DNA from: an uncultured Bacilli bacterium
Lineage (GTDB): Bacteria > Bacillota_I > Bacilli_A > RF39 > UBA660
DNA: 64,000 bases
Assembly: GCA_934130375.1 (NCBI GenBank)
Contig: CAKOXW010000003.1
Coordinates: forward strand, 124,001-188,000
Direction: 5' to 3'
Part shown: positions 46,801-50,585 of the stretch, one piece after another
How the letters are laid out: each line of letters begins with the position of its first letter
How positions within the stretch are numbered: the first letter of the stretch is position 1
The notes under the pieces: generated by a model
What the model was told of the DNA's origin: nothing
Seen by the model: the letters and a program-made list of their open reading frames with translations, nothing else
Database searches by the model: none
Position numbers and translations under genes: made by a program

Positions 46801-48193
46801 TCCAAATAGAGCAAGATTAGTAGAGGAATGCATTAATAATATGAATGTGCATTCTCCTACTATAAATGCTAAAACTCAAAACTTTTACAGAAGTGATACT
46901 ACATTGAATACAAGTACTATTCAAGAATTACTTAGTTCTAAAAATATAGAATTATCTGATATTGCTAACCTTGATAGTACTAAGCCTATATCTAAAATAA
47001 AAGATGAATTATTTGCGTCTATTAAGTCTTTAGAAACACCTATTGATAGTGAAGTGATAGATAGATTAACTTATTTATTAGATACTTATAAGACTAGTAA
47101 TGGTAGTATATATTACAAGGATGTAATTGGTAATGATACTTATATAATAACTGATAATAATGTATTATTTAGGCTTGATAATAATGAGAATAGTATATTA
47201 GATGTAGTTGATTATTTAAGTAATATGTCTAATAGTGAAAGAAATAATATGTTTTTAAGTTTCTATAAAGATACTGCTAGAATAGTAAATAGTTATGATA
47301 GTGATAATATAAATAGAATACATAGAGTATTATCTAGATTGTTTAGTGGTGATACTTATTATGGACATAAAACTAAATATATAGATTTATATAGTGATAA
47401 TAATTATGGTAGTAAGCAAGATATAATACCTTATTATTTAAAAGATAGTAGTTTAAAAGAAAGATTAGTTAAACTTGTTAAAAGTATTTATCCTGGTATG
47501 GATGATATAAATGCTAATAGATTATTAAGACATATGGAAGTAACGCCAACTACTGATGAAGGAATGTGTAGTTATTCAGTTATTGCTAATATGATATATG
47601 AAAAATATTATGGTAATAGTGAGGCATTTTTAAGGGATTTTAGTTATGAAATGGATATTAATTCTAAGTTAAATAGTGGTGAATTAATGGCTGATATGTA
47701 TGCATATTGTAATAGAGGAGTACTTGTTAATGATAATATAGTATCTACAACTAATGAAGAACAGGTAAGTTTATGTGATAGGAAAGTTAGTAGTATGTGG
47801 AATAAATTATTTAATACTGATTTAATTAATAATTTCTTTAAATCTAAGAATATTAATTTAGAAGTAAGTGAGGAAGTATTATTTGATTACTACAATATAG
47901 ATGGTAATACTAATCCTTTAAGTAAGAATTTATTTGATGGAATAATTAGTAATATAGTTAAATCACTAGAACAAGGTAAACATGTTGCTATAGCGTTAAG
48001 TGATTTTGATATAGTAGTAGATGGTTTTGAAGAGAGAATTAGTAATAATCATGTTATGAGTATTACAAGTGTACTTGATACTGGGTTATTAGAAGTAGAT
48101 AGTTGGGGTAAGAAATGTTATATTGATTTAAAAAATGTAACTAAGAGTGCTCGTCAAATTACTATTTCAGAATTGTCTTTAAATGAAAAATAA
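28895..48193 (+). CDS. giant multi-domain effector/toxin-like protein (6,432 aa)
   Basis: One uninterrupted frame behind GGAG. No signal peptide. Order: N-domain and Gly-rich linker (~109-116); helical repeats (~610-710); hydrophobic segment (~960-1170), translocation-like; three and a half 37-aa repeats (~1673-1820); HopA1-like module (~2070-2310); transglutaminase-like domain (Cys2536, His2567, Asp2582); exact duplicate (2623-2848 and 2867-3092); two more HopA1-like modules (~3127-3299, ~3582-3752); HECTH metallopeptidase-like site (4078-4082); large unknown region; nucleotidyltransferase GSTGRGT..DGDFD (5400-5415); HELGH (5899-5903) plus EDFAES (5948-5954), anthrax-factor-like; papain-like peptidase (Cys6225, His6386, Asp6402). 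Domain names come from motifs only. I infer a multi-effector delivered by an unknown route. Three small genes follow in the operon. Confidence 0.85.
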   Translation: MAESKKIKLSENVTLSFLGNETINEVKLYKYDAKIKNVEKTKTIYLEKEASKYDKTILSDYIIRMVEEYDDQDTFFVVSNGNSDDNKEKTDSLNSNKSDSKTEETSNAGGGGGGGSESYGESGGKTYSDDTVELFQDVAKNAGEFDGSNLDAYKFDLNQFITFKSSIDKLKFISIGELSSAKSSLGQALAKASEGGCDEAVGMIETLIAEVDSRDIASAMDAQVRFYEEVDQIQLQQMQRDAQLNFEDTVASFDSTKYIVSKQEYKDGLKNTLYAAYESLADFMNAVQNYNYQVLSSAGRMAFAESSAGLEFYAMTDAEKEALANGEKGAIDFDKEVLAKLNLNSTEELLGIVGGFKTANELDAYLNSIGDNNVRLAVNEYVNKLIDSRWFNEFSSTEEGKQAYYEYFVNSSKENPNRSAMYDEYDAIINTEYINNCIMSGQENLIISELASRPLMLRIINDETGIFGNNISYYANIDDEEYIAYCERYAQENDGNYPTGIRKVDGSLQQKTYTLLGEQFLYEMDYHADEWKKGYDPEKKKYTAFSKQAKYDAEVRSNRCEFIKNYENFDLKGDAERDWAVLNGQIEDKARLKKLKENGCLSFEDSNKIFDIIGASENQDLYNRICELGIDGLNEKDKSTLDTLLKNAGFNENQLWNFKLKYASNDNKNIANYIETQDQSLFDKVSELGYYKLSQEERNTIDEMLKQAGFSNYEITNFKTNANTFLGQKALQTTGASALIAVMSFFKGAGKFAENCIDAGITMSNNNFWLLLKDENSSVFAETKKYKEMQQELYNEIMDTYKESGAYDRDYETFINSNSFDKDIIDYLVKKGYERDILSLKQAKIDELEEMKELNPDGSKYFDKEIKRVKSEREKLYQEAFLDAKIKELNLGDANASSQMSAAIKLGIRTGDFSKLYEYEKDQQMVDMANNQYSAMLDVAVDNVGDWVQGNIYNKEWYQQVEDASLIKKDNFLGVCVDQIGNMAIPILLSTTIPGVGDMLGASSASMRTLGAIAKVASSTALWTSAFGGAAEEAFNQGANYGDAINYSLLSATTELATEWMFSGIAGIGEGWYDDVLKAAYNKTLGKITSKVIENPKTRAIIEKLVTSGIGEGTEEVVTDLITPLWRSWTLEKELSYNQIRNRDVSFESLFETFSVAFVTSLFFSGMSIRRQHSKLSKNIENISRMAKNNPKFNEVLRNLSSELFAEIIENEGGLSQREIFSEVIGKFREQIMADPQLREAMDQANAELLKDVIKTDANNNITNMQEVIESIFDSKLLEQATIDDFATIVNVLNDLSKTSTNITAEQIYQELLDSDSKLFADNFANASKLNETTKGLIKSFTKNTFSYEFEDGSKIELSQSLLSEIAELDQTMKTNSFEINNGELVVKNEKKFRKVIEKAAKNKLTNLKYQNNLLKKEFRKLGKIDANVLENALYFMDQDSSVAHYTNDNVVLEYEGKSINVPVNLAVKIANEIGLDNYIKDGKIVFKSKKEMNAFANKVCELGSKAIDSINKRIDTTPNETFEDALSINNNKINMKANKSTLIVNKTVLEEGVVAYEVIIKNVSENDTGIRRKIIFTTEENLKNVFNENGLVQDIIDLMSQNDESSNIYLELTSKQIENIEKRIGHSQETTDKKTTEVEGKETITQKEQGKTTIQDEVETANQEIDEKANITESVVERSSDNASEPTKVKVRARENVEADVRDSSIDVTESVVETNRDNASEPTKVKVRARENVEADVRDSSIDVTESVVERNRDNSSEPTKVKVRARENVEADVRDSSIDVTESVVERNDSSTREATRVKVRTRENTSTNIDEAAKASERVDAAQRNNATQTNADVIRNAASAATVVINAVANNANKASIVVDAPVYERKISNAETHGTQTIPNTQNDTNNIESTSNEEFSEVREVSKESVRETVERDGYIAYKDNEAAKLFEQNPEYKDWKHEVVDGEHRFYPPEKKQTSEVAQIVEQSNVEDIQTDFDSNDNMEIKNSNINTAIETPNSSKSSSSAVDSITIPNTVDLSQVHTSEELVDALFETNTLEANETRDKEFIAWKLQAIKDGTTMPDSYDERSGIMGGNPLSETYFDSSDERINAGKTHYLSTEEKGYRANFDYRVTIKNSSKLNYEDATAFTKTLFEELEKRGVGFAYKNHWESDAIILYVDENQLLDTVKVLEDLKDGTKYGQSVVNAINNFGLPISFGATISSNPYYGISMAHGEGRYGVVSKIKTSWGNVGEGGTFNIYTQSVLFKNAYDNLLSKYNGNVDAITVDEMYDEILKLHREYMFGKGSTENIPLWMNRRNYIDYKKHKEAIAYKSSESVLTQTSENVAEATMRNSQTVLETNSEIEVIKVKNAKPSITQKFKRGFDPSLSYEGFDYVVKPKTSFEQALNEIIANNNGSNIVIEINNTTELTLDLIEKIPDNVKVRVTGDYNVDFMNAFKSAQQSGNGTLRNVTYTKEQLKSIMTEIIEFEEGIDPNWSDMEKARYAYDYLKNNIEYHDVKQIHELSSKEGMTGNNADRLARYDGLVSLIEKSSTCQGFAATYQELLTRMGIDARIVPGNLNGEGQHVYNVVKIDGKTFIVDSVREMLEANSPGKYTGSGFNVENIFEYRTKSSYQELIKESVLTQISENIDEIVKKGVYDGMSLEELSDFIKDNYSETQIPNNLKEFIHQIDEIRMDKAANEVEVEDIHIDEYVDGINEEQESAVEVLTKAKEDLKKLRGGAAGIVSKFLKANAVALTTIANPSLGIGSTITYNMVAQQILNGEFVANNRATEIMKETTLKILTWGYGKEQRMQIRNQIKYVEQVRAELLEQGIDLKVSRSKKIQNIISEKVKVVKENIKNVYGNVKAKFNSNIKTNETIKSSESVLTQISENIDEIVKKGVYDGMSLEELSDFIKDNYSETQIPNNLKEFIHQIDEIRMDKAANEVEVEDIHIDEYVDGINEEQESAVEVLTKAKEDLKKLRGGAAGIVSKFLKANAVALTTIANPSLGIGSTITYNMVAQQILNGEFVANNRATEIMKETTLKILTWGYGKEQRMQIRNQIKYVEQVRAELLEQGIDLKVSRSKKIQNIISEKVKVVKENIKNVYGNVKVRFNNNVKTNEIVVNESSMSNEIVNNRNSRINELIDMSRNGTDIHYEYRTSSDTSLKEVQNEIVNMYENNSKAFVHDSGSWTYIHIGTDPNTTLDNAIKIYVPIDGTNANVVTKQVLDFLLENNIASRNIVGSHVKGDAFVLRIFDKTDAKRVINFINEQVKLNPLTGKEIPLTFKAGGVSVAMDGLTSYNQIATILIDNFAKNNLGTDINGFKEFVHALNEQIINGDVDLFETMFKEQIKNVEENPYADNEQLAKANIYEVIDIIDKALNNNMNANEFVDYISEYQNTSKVNDVIKRITGTEVINQNRVVKPNIVKTFITNVNEKFRVVRNNIGEKFRIAKENVNQFKVDLKEKLEIRRAENSHISADTSNVRIERIKLQMNSLMETYNGKVDSIREAVIKTLEYKNIPVTEENIRTNLEQVLNGNYNVITSREGLRQQVINASNEMNYCVNELSRLSLEISANEMGSVVMNAGDIKLDNIIKNANEMGSKVYRNYVEMHPEDRFDDVWHNIEGYFEQNSYDNLVVERWTNGNFLNFTIGKPKSSPLSNSIKMYIPINHANASYVVKTIIEQLAKNNIASDNKIARIARDDAFVLRIYDVNDAYRVANWINNNFNLEATGSELPLSYKFGKIGIAMDGRTSYNSIVTQLIQYYTNNNVQNLDLNGFKDFVRNLKRDVILNKNTDILETIFAGNTFENLKNRYVMEYKYDKNYAKANAYANLYEIIDILDANLNGNMSTMDFFRYLDEYTKPAKVGNIIATLSTDSINVDATISQTSFESVVTNNNQATIIDAAKLIANNNENLFAALRYKEMDGYQLQDLLVQVLGMKQEGSLTVSNEMQVLLDEFETNNGVITDEMLESAKQALLSIQNQSANNFELGLGSILENMGYERVMEKFGISEEAILNDLSQLYNDLFKTYEKFGLTEEQLNMIFAKIKFRNLDEMRRIYHKSDVDAIGGVNIAGTSYVNLDSKMNTKYEIFLENVYHECTHAIGRITQNEINGYKIKGIINEYFTDLQAKKAGGFLKSEAYIPKLVNILEIIEKTLDPSCELFTKVYVEGNFSSLIDRLIEITGNENLANKLAKEIVETIETTHYNILNVMESNQVIMKNYYLQQAESFVEYLKQQIDSVNIENSDENIKQDTVSQEKIDNIEEIEINDEIIGSIEHVHKISIFDKIKEKITIVKNDIKNVYGNVRAKLQSVLKAKTNNGIAKSNNQDIEIIDESTIGKYKYKKGQIFGKKLPVPDDIIKHVYNKDLSLRYFLEYELYDKIPTSCLTKSARGIVEEFGIEKLKQIDVEFLKLISNSFDSYQLDDYEYFDDKIYWMKFSASVEDINKMLYDSFKWLIHPSQLPNKVKEIYKDSLFYSPEELERIGHLGDDYEGVPRITAQEGPMIVDLIRGWDVYKDKDLNYFLNKLEWFRGHFKEEASYKFKKFMNEYRTFVEELIQDRGLSSDQIYDVVTDTMTYFPFSPLNRIYKRDNLIFLGLNVEKVQWFADCFGLDNIIEFDNENGHILIKNDFEMLKLMYESERAKERMKNVMYDNWYYHGGSRGEFYDFLKETILDGKLSPDYREITGEFRDRLADLFISEQAPTELQDLFYSNSIATSQLLQEHPEYIQYLKNMKLEVIYKNYLVSINGSKTNLASVIEQTFGEEGLNLMIEYGKYIDAANQKILLYEMHRNGSSFTKEELLDELDSFILEGIGAGMTYDENMPSHFKEKYPTLFLKQGISENIKNKFYSRQFTFTIEDFTKNPELFELFENTSVICGLDQEYSWLIPLVNDFDNYNQLRFAQQYYRISNKRMGKVYKEYVKGHINDIDVTNIENIGEVLYRLATSNSSEINRLMEGLATRILNTPNPLETLDKVEDVFVRNNIPTVGKLYSCFETFCPDFRGFSFSEDSTISPMLKKSSLIQKKFITFSDLIKAAFGSNNRSVNSYLKNIEIGYKLYRRIKNEELSYDLLTEIEKKELVTFAKHLSTLYDNTLKGKSGNSEFISTGNIIEDISELSIKLSPNGTLDYNLADRVVKMFCGFSRIDTLEKAKSYISTKIETADARNRETASKEILLEEGDLIKGVIDGLKYLGNILQNGLTSKEYVGAGGTTDYTPLDIDVSMVKSIEGTIGDKINRSSAKPYGPIWFILKNDERFITTRDISGEIGTLRDTSKLELFYTGYTAEDHYGVRTGFASSEINYMVMEHYDPRVGLEIAMNGFYIPVVNFNGEVVFKPEDYDTLREKMAGLSYYDENNYEFSSNLITEDTKPIVPKLEQSNNDIHAKKAKIDAFLSKILGDYGLRMKTKIDGVLDTGSVELIDTGSTGRGTNKPSDGDFDFVMRLDKSILFDSEKLEDFTRRLNDSMVADDKIITDGGDFRFKGVQIDESLKVDLDISFVGKTDKITYSTDMALLDRLSTIKNIDQERYNYVVANIIFAKQFLKQAECYKPYRSDAEQGGLGGVGVENWILQNGGSFIDAAKEFLENSRLISYSDYLRDNPKGTFIDYLTATKSIKFEDFSKKYQIWDYGENHFAAKRQEADEQKKKKQKEKEYYFHDNFVKGNMSEAGYEKMVEALEKYISKINISNADATAHRQQFYGEAIETPTKSLSHYERLLDDLKIGKKSLFEKVDTAIYRDLSTMKSYIARSEVSNAEAKFLTEKTFLRLAEKYWGNEDAMKILSDIVPREGETLRETIASISNRVCELELSMYEENAAINEIHYVLDIPVKIIGNSSPILYLRLNEFEKAISRMPEKLKSILKTVDIKIYDTECFENASSSIDYDDSPKKRFVIYAGTMDNELRFYEHGASSLTGIPSIEYETITHELGHIIDNRLGNSEMRYTEMSDEWKRAMKADKLISNKDSVSDYGKTKVEEDFAESIKLYYRSAGFLKKNFPNRARLVEECINNMNVHSPTINAKTQNFYRSDTTLNTSTIQELLSSKNIELSDIANLDSTKPISKIKDELFASIKSLETPIDSEVIDRLTYLLDTYKTSNGSIYYKDVIGNDTYIITDNNVLFRLDNNENSILDVVDYLSNMSNSERNNMFLSFYKDTARIVNSYDSDNINRIHRVLSRLFSGDTYYGHKTKYIDLYSDNNYGSKQDIIPYYLKDSSLKERLVKLVKSIYPGMDDINANRLLRHMEVTPTTDEGMCSYSVIANMIYEKYYGNSEAFLRDFSYEMDINSKLNSGELMADMYAYCNRGVLVNDNIVSTTNEEQVSLCDRKVSSMWNKLFNTDLINNFFKSKNINLEVSEEVLFDYYNIDGNTNPLSKNLFDGIISNIVKSLEQGKHVAIALSDFDIVVDGFEERISNNHVMSITSVLDTGLLEVDSWGKKCYIDLKNVTKSARQITISELSLNEK
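33910..34353 (+). repeat. four 111-bp tandem repeats in giant gene
   Basis: Units begin at 33910, 34021, 34132 and 34243, each encoding 37 residues starting TESVVE and containing EPTKVKVRARENVEADVRDS. The first three are almost identical; the fourth is degenerate. They sit in a low-complexity linker between the hydrophobic segment and the effector-like modules. Confidence 0.9.
36761..37439 (+). repeat. 679-bp perfect duplication, copy 1
   Basis: Read base by base against 37493-38171, it is identical throughout. Period 732 bp (244 codons), so the frame is kept. Encodes a helical module with a hydrophobic hairpin (KANAVALTTIANPSLGIGS) and KVKVVKENIKNVYGNVK at its end. Confidence 0.92.
37493..38171 (+). 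repeat. 679-bp perfect duplication, copy 2
   Basis: Second identical copy, separated from the first by 53 bp that encode a short Asn/Lys-rich linker. A related start (ctagtgaatcggtattaact) also occurs near 35850, and a diverged KNDIKNVYGNVRAK end near 41720, so the module has been copied before. Confidence 0.92.
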
Positions 48194-48220
48194 TTTATAA
48201 TGTAAGTAGGAGGATTAACT

Positions 48221-48496
48221 ATGGCTATAAAAGAAGAAATGTTATTCTTTGATGATAATGATAATAAAGTTGATAAAGATATAGCAACTAAATTTATATT
48301 AAGAAGAGAAGATGAAAATGGTAACTTAATTAGTGAAAATTTTGGTAGAATTCAAGAATTAAGTGATGAAGTTTCAGAAGAAACAGTTAAAGATAATATT
48401 TTGTATGTTACTAAAGAAGAATATGAATATCTTAAGAAAATGGATAATGAAACTGGTAATCGTATGAACTTTGATGAGATAAAAATAAAGGAGTGA
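48221..48496 (+). CDS. small acidic protein downstream of giant gene
   Basis: 91 residues, GGAGGATT site, 27 bp after the giant gene. Strongly acidic (FFDDNDNKVDKD, REDENGNLISENFG), no membrane segment, no Cys. Position and charge fit a chaperone or an immunity protein for the giant product. No family recognised. Confidence 0.65.
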   Translation: MAIKEEMLFFDDNDNKVDKDIATKFILRREDENGNLISENFGRIQELSDEVSEETVKDNILYVTKEEYEYLKKMDNETGNRMNFDEIKIKE

Positions 48497-48500
48497 TATT

Positions 48501-49154
48501 ATGATTAATATTGATAACTTCAATATATATCCTAATGATATTGATTATGTTAAGTTAGAACAACAAGGTTTATGTAAAGATGGTAATTTAAATGATACTT
48601 ATTTTAAATTATATAATACATATCTTAGTTTGTTTTATGATATCTTAAATGATAATGGATTAAATTGTTTTGATAATGATTTAGAAAATAGTAATCTACA
48701 TTTTAATCAAGTTGAAAAAGAAGATATGGATATGTATCAATCTAATTCTATATTTAAATACTTTTATGTTAGAAATAATTTATATTTAGAAAAATTAAGT
48801 AATGAAGATATTGAAAAATTATTATCTGATGATAGTAATAAAAAAGATATAGTTTTAAAAACTTTTAAGGATATAATAAATATAAATGATGGGTATAAAG
48901 TTTGTTATGGACCTGATACTGATAATTTTTGGTATGATTCTGATATTTTAGTGCTTGGTTTTAGATTTCTAGAGTTTAGTGATAATGGGCTTTCTGATGA
49001 AGCTTGGGAAGAAGAGTTTTATAAGAAGAGAACTTATCTTAATAATATGTTTTCTAATTTAGAAGCAAGTTTAACTGAGAAGTTAGGATTAAAAGTTAAA
49101 ATATGTGAGTATGATGAGTATTCTATAATAAATGATAAAAGTATTGAAAAGTAG
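48501..49154 (+). CDS. acidic protein, possible immunity protein
   Basis: 217 residues, AAGGAGTGAT site, 4 bp after the previous gene. Very acidic, aromatic-rich (DSDILVLGFRFLEFSDNGLS), no signal peptide. I recognise no family. In the giant-gene operon, so an immunity or adaptor role is the leading guess. Confidence 0.65.
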   Translation: MINIDNFNIYPNDIDYVKLEQQGLCKDGNLNDTYFKLYNTYLSLFYDILNDNGLNCFDNDLENSNLHFNQVEKEDMDMYQSNSIFKYFYVRNNLYLEKLSNEDIEKLLSDDSNKKDIVLKTFKDIININDGYKVCYGPDTDNFWYDSDILVLGFRFLEFSDNGLSDEAWEEEFYKKRTYLNNMFSNLEASLTEKLGLKVKICEYDEYSIINDKSIEK

Positions 49155-49162
49155 GTGTTTTT

Positions 49163-49411
49163 ATGGATGAAGAGGAAAGAAATCTTAATATAAATGAGGT
49201 TTTAATTAATCCAAAAGATATAAATGAACTTAGAAAAAAGTATGTTAATGAGAAGATATTAGATAATGGTAATAGGCAGGCAATATTTTATTTTGATAAA
49301 GATTATAATTTAACTGATAAAGATAATGCTTATTATGTAAGAATTGAAGAATATAACTCTAAAAATTATCTTATTAAATGTGATGTAGAAGAATTATTCA
49401 ATAATGAATAG
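49163..49411 (+). CDS. small acidic protein, last gene of giant operon
   Basis: 82 residues with GTAGGTG upstream. Begins MDEEERNLNINEVLINPKD and contains RQAIFYFDKDYNLTDKD; shares with the 91-aa protein encoded at 48221 an acidic one-domain look but no clear alignment. Its 3' end forms the operon terminator. Confidence 0.62.
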   Translation: MDEEERNLNINEVLINPKDINELRKKYVNEKILDNGNRQAIFYFDKDYNLTDKDNAYYVRIEEYNSKNYLIKCDVEELFNNE

Positions 49412-49419
49412 TTCTTTTT
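49390..49419 (+). terminator. terminator of the giant operon
   Basis: AGAATTATT pairs with AATAGTTCT (one G-T) and leads into TTTTTC; overlaps the last stop codon. Confidence 0.75.
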
Positions 49420-49555
49420 CTTAGATATCATATTCATTTAATTCAATAGATTAAACTCTTTTTTCGGCAATTTTTTTAGATTTTGGTTTAATGTATAATG
49501 ATATGTCTAACAATAAATAATGACAATTATTTACAAGTGATTAAGTATGGAAAAC

Positions 49556-49585
49556 TTGACATTTTAAAAATATTTAGTTTATAAT
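49556..49585 (+). promoter_or_regulatory. promoter of orphan gene at 49605
   Basis: TTGACA (49556-49561), 18-bp spacer, TATAAT (49580-49585). Confidence 0.78.
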
Positions 49586-49604
49586 AAAAATAGGAGGGTA
49601 AATT

Positions 49605-50285
49605 ATGAATAATGAAATTAGCAATGCTTTAATGGCAAGTTATCCAACTGCTATTGACTTTAAAAAGACAGAAGCATATAAGAAGTTTTATGATGATTTA
49701 AAAAAGTTACGTCATGATAATCTTAGTGATTATGATGTATTTCTTTATGATAAACAAGCAGAGGAATCATGTCTATATGACTTTAAGCAAGATGATAAGC
49801 AAAGCCCAGTTGTTTTTCAACGTGATTTTGGAAATGCTGAAACAGATGTAAGTGTAGCAACTCCAAATAGATATATGGATGTTTTCACGCGTGTTAATTC
49901 TGCTGGAAATAAAGAGTATTTTATTGAAGTTGTAGAACAAGTACCAAATGGTATTTTGTCAGTATCATTTAGGCAACTTAAAGGTGCGCCTTTGTCAGGA
50001 TTGATTTATATGATGCCTGAAGCTGATTTAAGTCGATTTAAAGAGGCTAATAGTAGAAATAATATTCACCCTGGATATTTTGTTTGCAGAAATTATAAAC
50101 TTAAGTTAGAACCTATTGTTTCTTGTGATGAAATTGGAAAAGAATTGTCAGAAAGTGAAATTGCACAATTTGTGGAGAATCTTTCTAGTATGAAAATGAG
50201 CGATATATATGATATTGTTACTAACGCATATTCAAAGAAAAAGGAACAAGAAATTCAAGAACAAAACAGTAGTATTAAAATGTAA
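49605..50285 (+). CDS. hypothetical soluble protein
   Basis: 226 residues, TAGGAGGG site and its own promoter. Starts MNNEISNALMASYPTAIDF; the middle reads like a beta-rich domain (YFIEVVEQVPNGILSVSFRQ), the end is Glu/Gln-rich and disordered. No signal peptide or known motif. Base composition is less AT-extreme than its neighbours, hinting at a separate origin. Function unknown. Confidence 0.65.
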   Translation: MNNEISNALMASYPTAIDFKKTEAYKKFYDDLKKLRHDNLSDYDVFLYDKQAEESCLYDFKQDDKQSPVVFQRDFGNAETDVSVATPNRYMDVFTRVNSAGNKEYFIEVVEQVPNGILSVSFRQLKGAPLSGLIYMMPEADLSRFKEANSRNNIHPGYFVCRNYKLKLEPIVSCDEIGKELSESEIAQFVENLSSMKMSDIYDIVTNAYSKKKEQEIQEQNSSIKM

Positions 50286-50515
50286 TATGAAAATATATTA
50301 ATGATAAAATTAATTTTAAATAAGAAGTGTTATAACTGAGGTGAACTTCAATTAGAAGAGATTATAAAAAAACAGTAATCCATTTTTCTAAAGTTTTAAT
50401 TAGTATGTTGCTTGATAAAATTGTATAAATAAAATGAAAAAAAGTCTATATAATATTTTTGATTGTCTACTTTAAGCTTATCACTACAATTTTTGTCAAA
50501 AATAGGTCTAAAAAA

Positions 50516-50547
50516 CGCCTCCGCCCATTGCCAAATGGGAGGGGGTG
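50516..50547. promoter_or_regulatory. GC-rich inverted repeat upstream of pilin-LRR gene
   Basis: CGCCTCC-g-CCCATT-gcca-AATGGG-a-GGGGGTG forms a 13-pair hairpin. TATAAT at 50554-50559 follows at once; TTGCCA (50528-50533) is a poor -35 with spacing 20. On the minus strand the hairpin is followed by TTTTTT, a good leftward terminator. The rest of the ~300-bp gap (50286-50585) shows no ORF. Confidence 0.6.
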
Positions 50548-50585
50548 TTATGCTATAATATTCTTATAAAATAAAGGAGGAGATT

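Noticed and set aside
28895..48193. Giant ORF as a polyketide or peptide synthetase, or a phage tape measure
   Set aside because: No adenylation, condensation, ketosynthase or carrier motifs, and no phage structural genes nearby.
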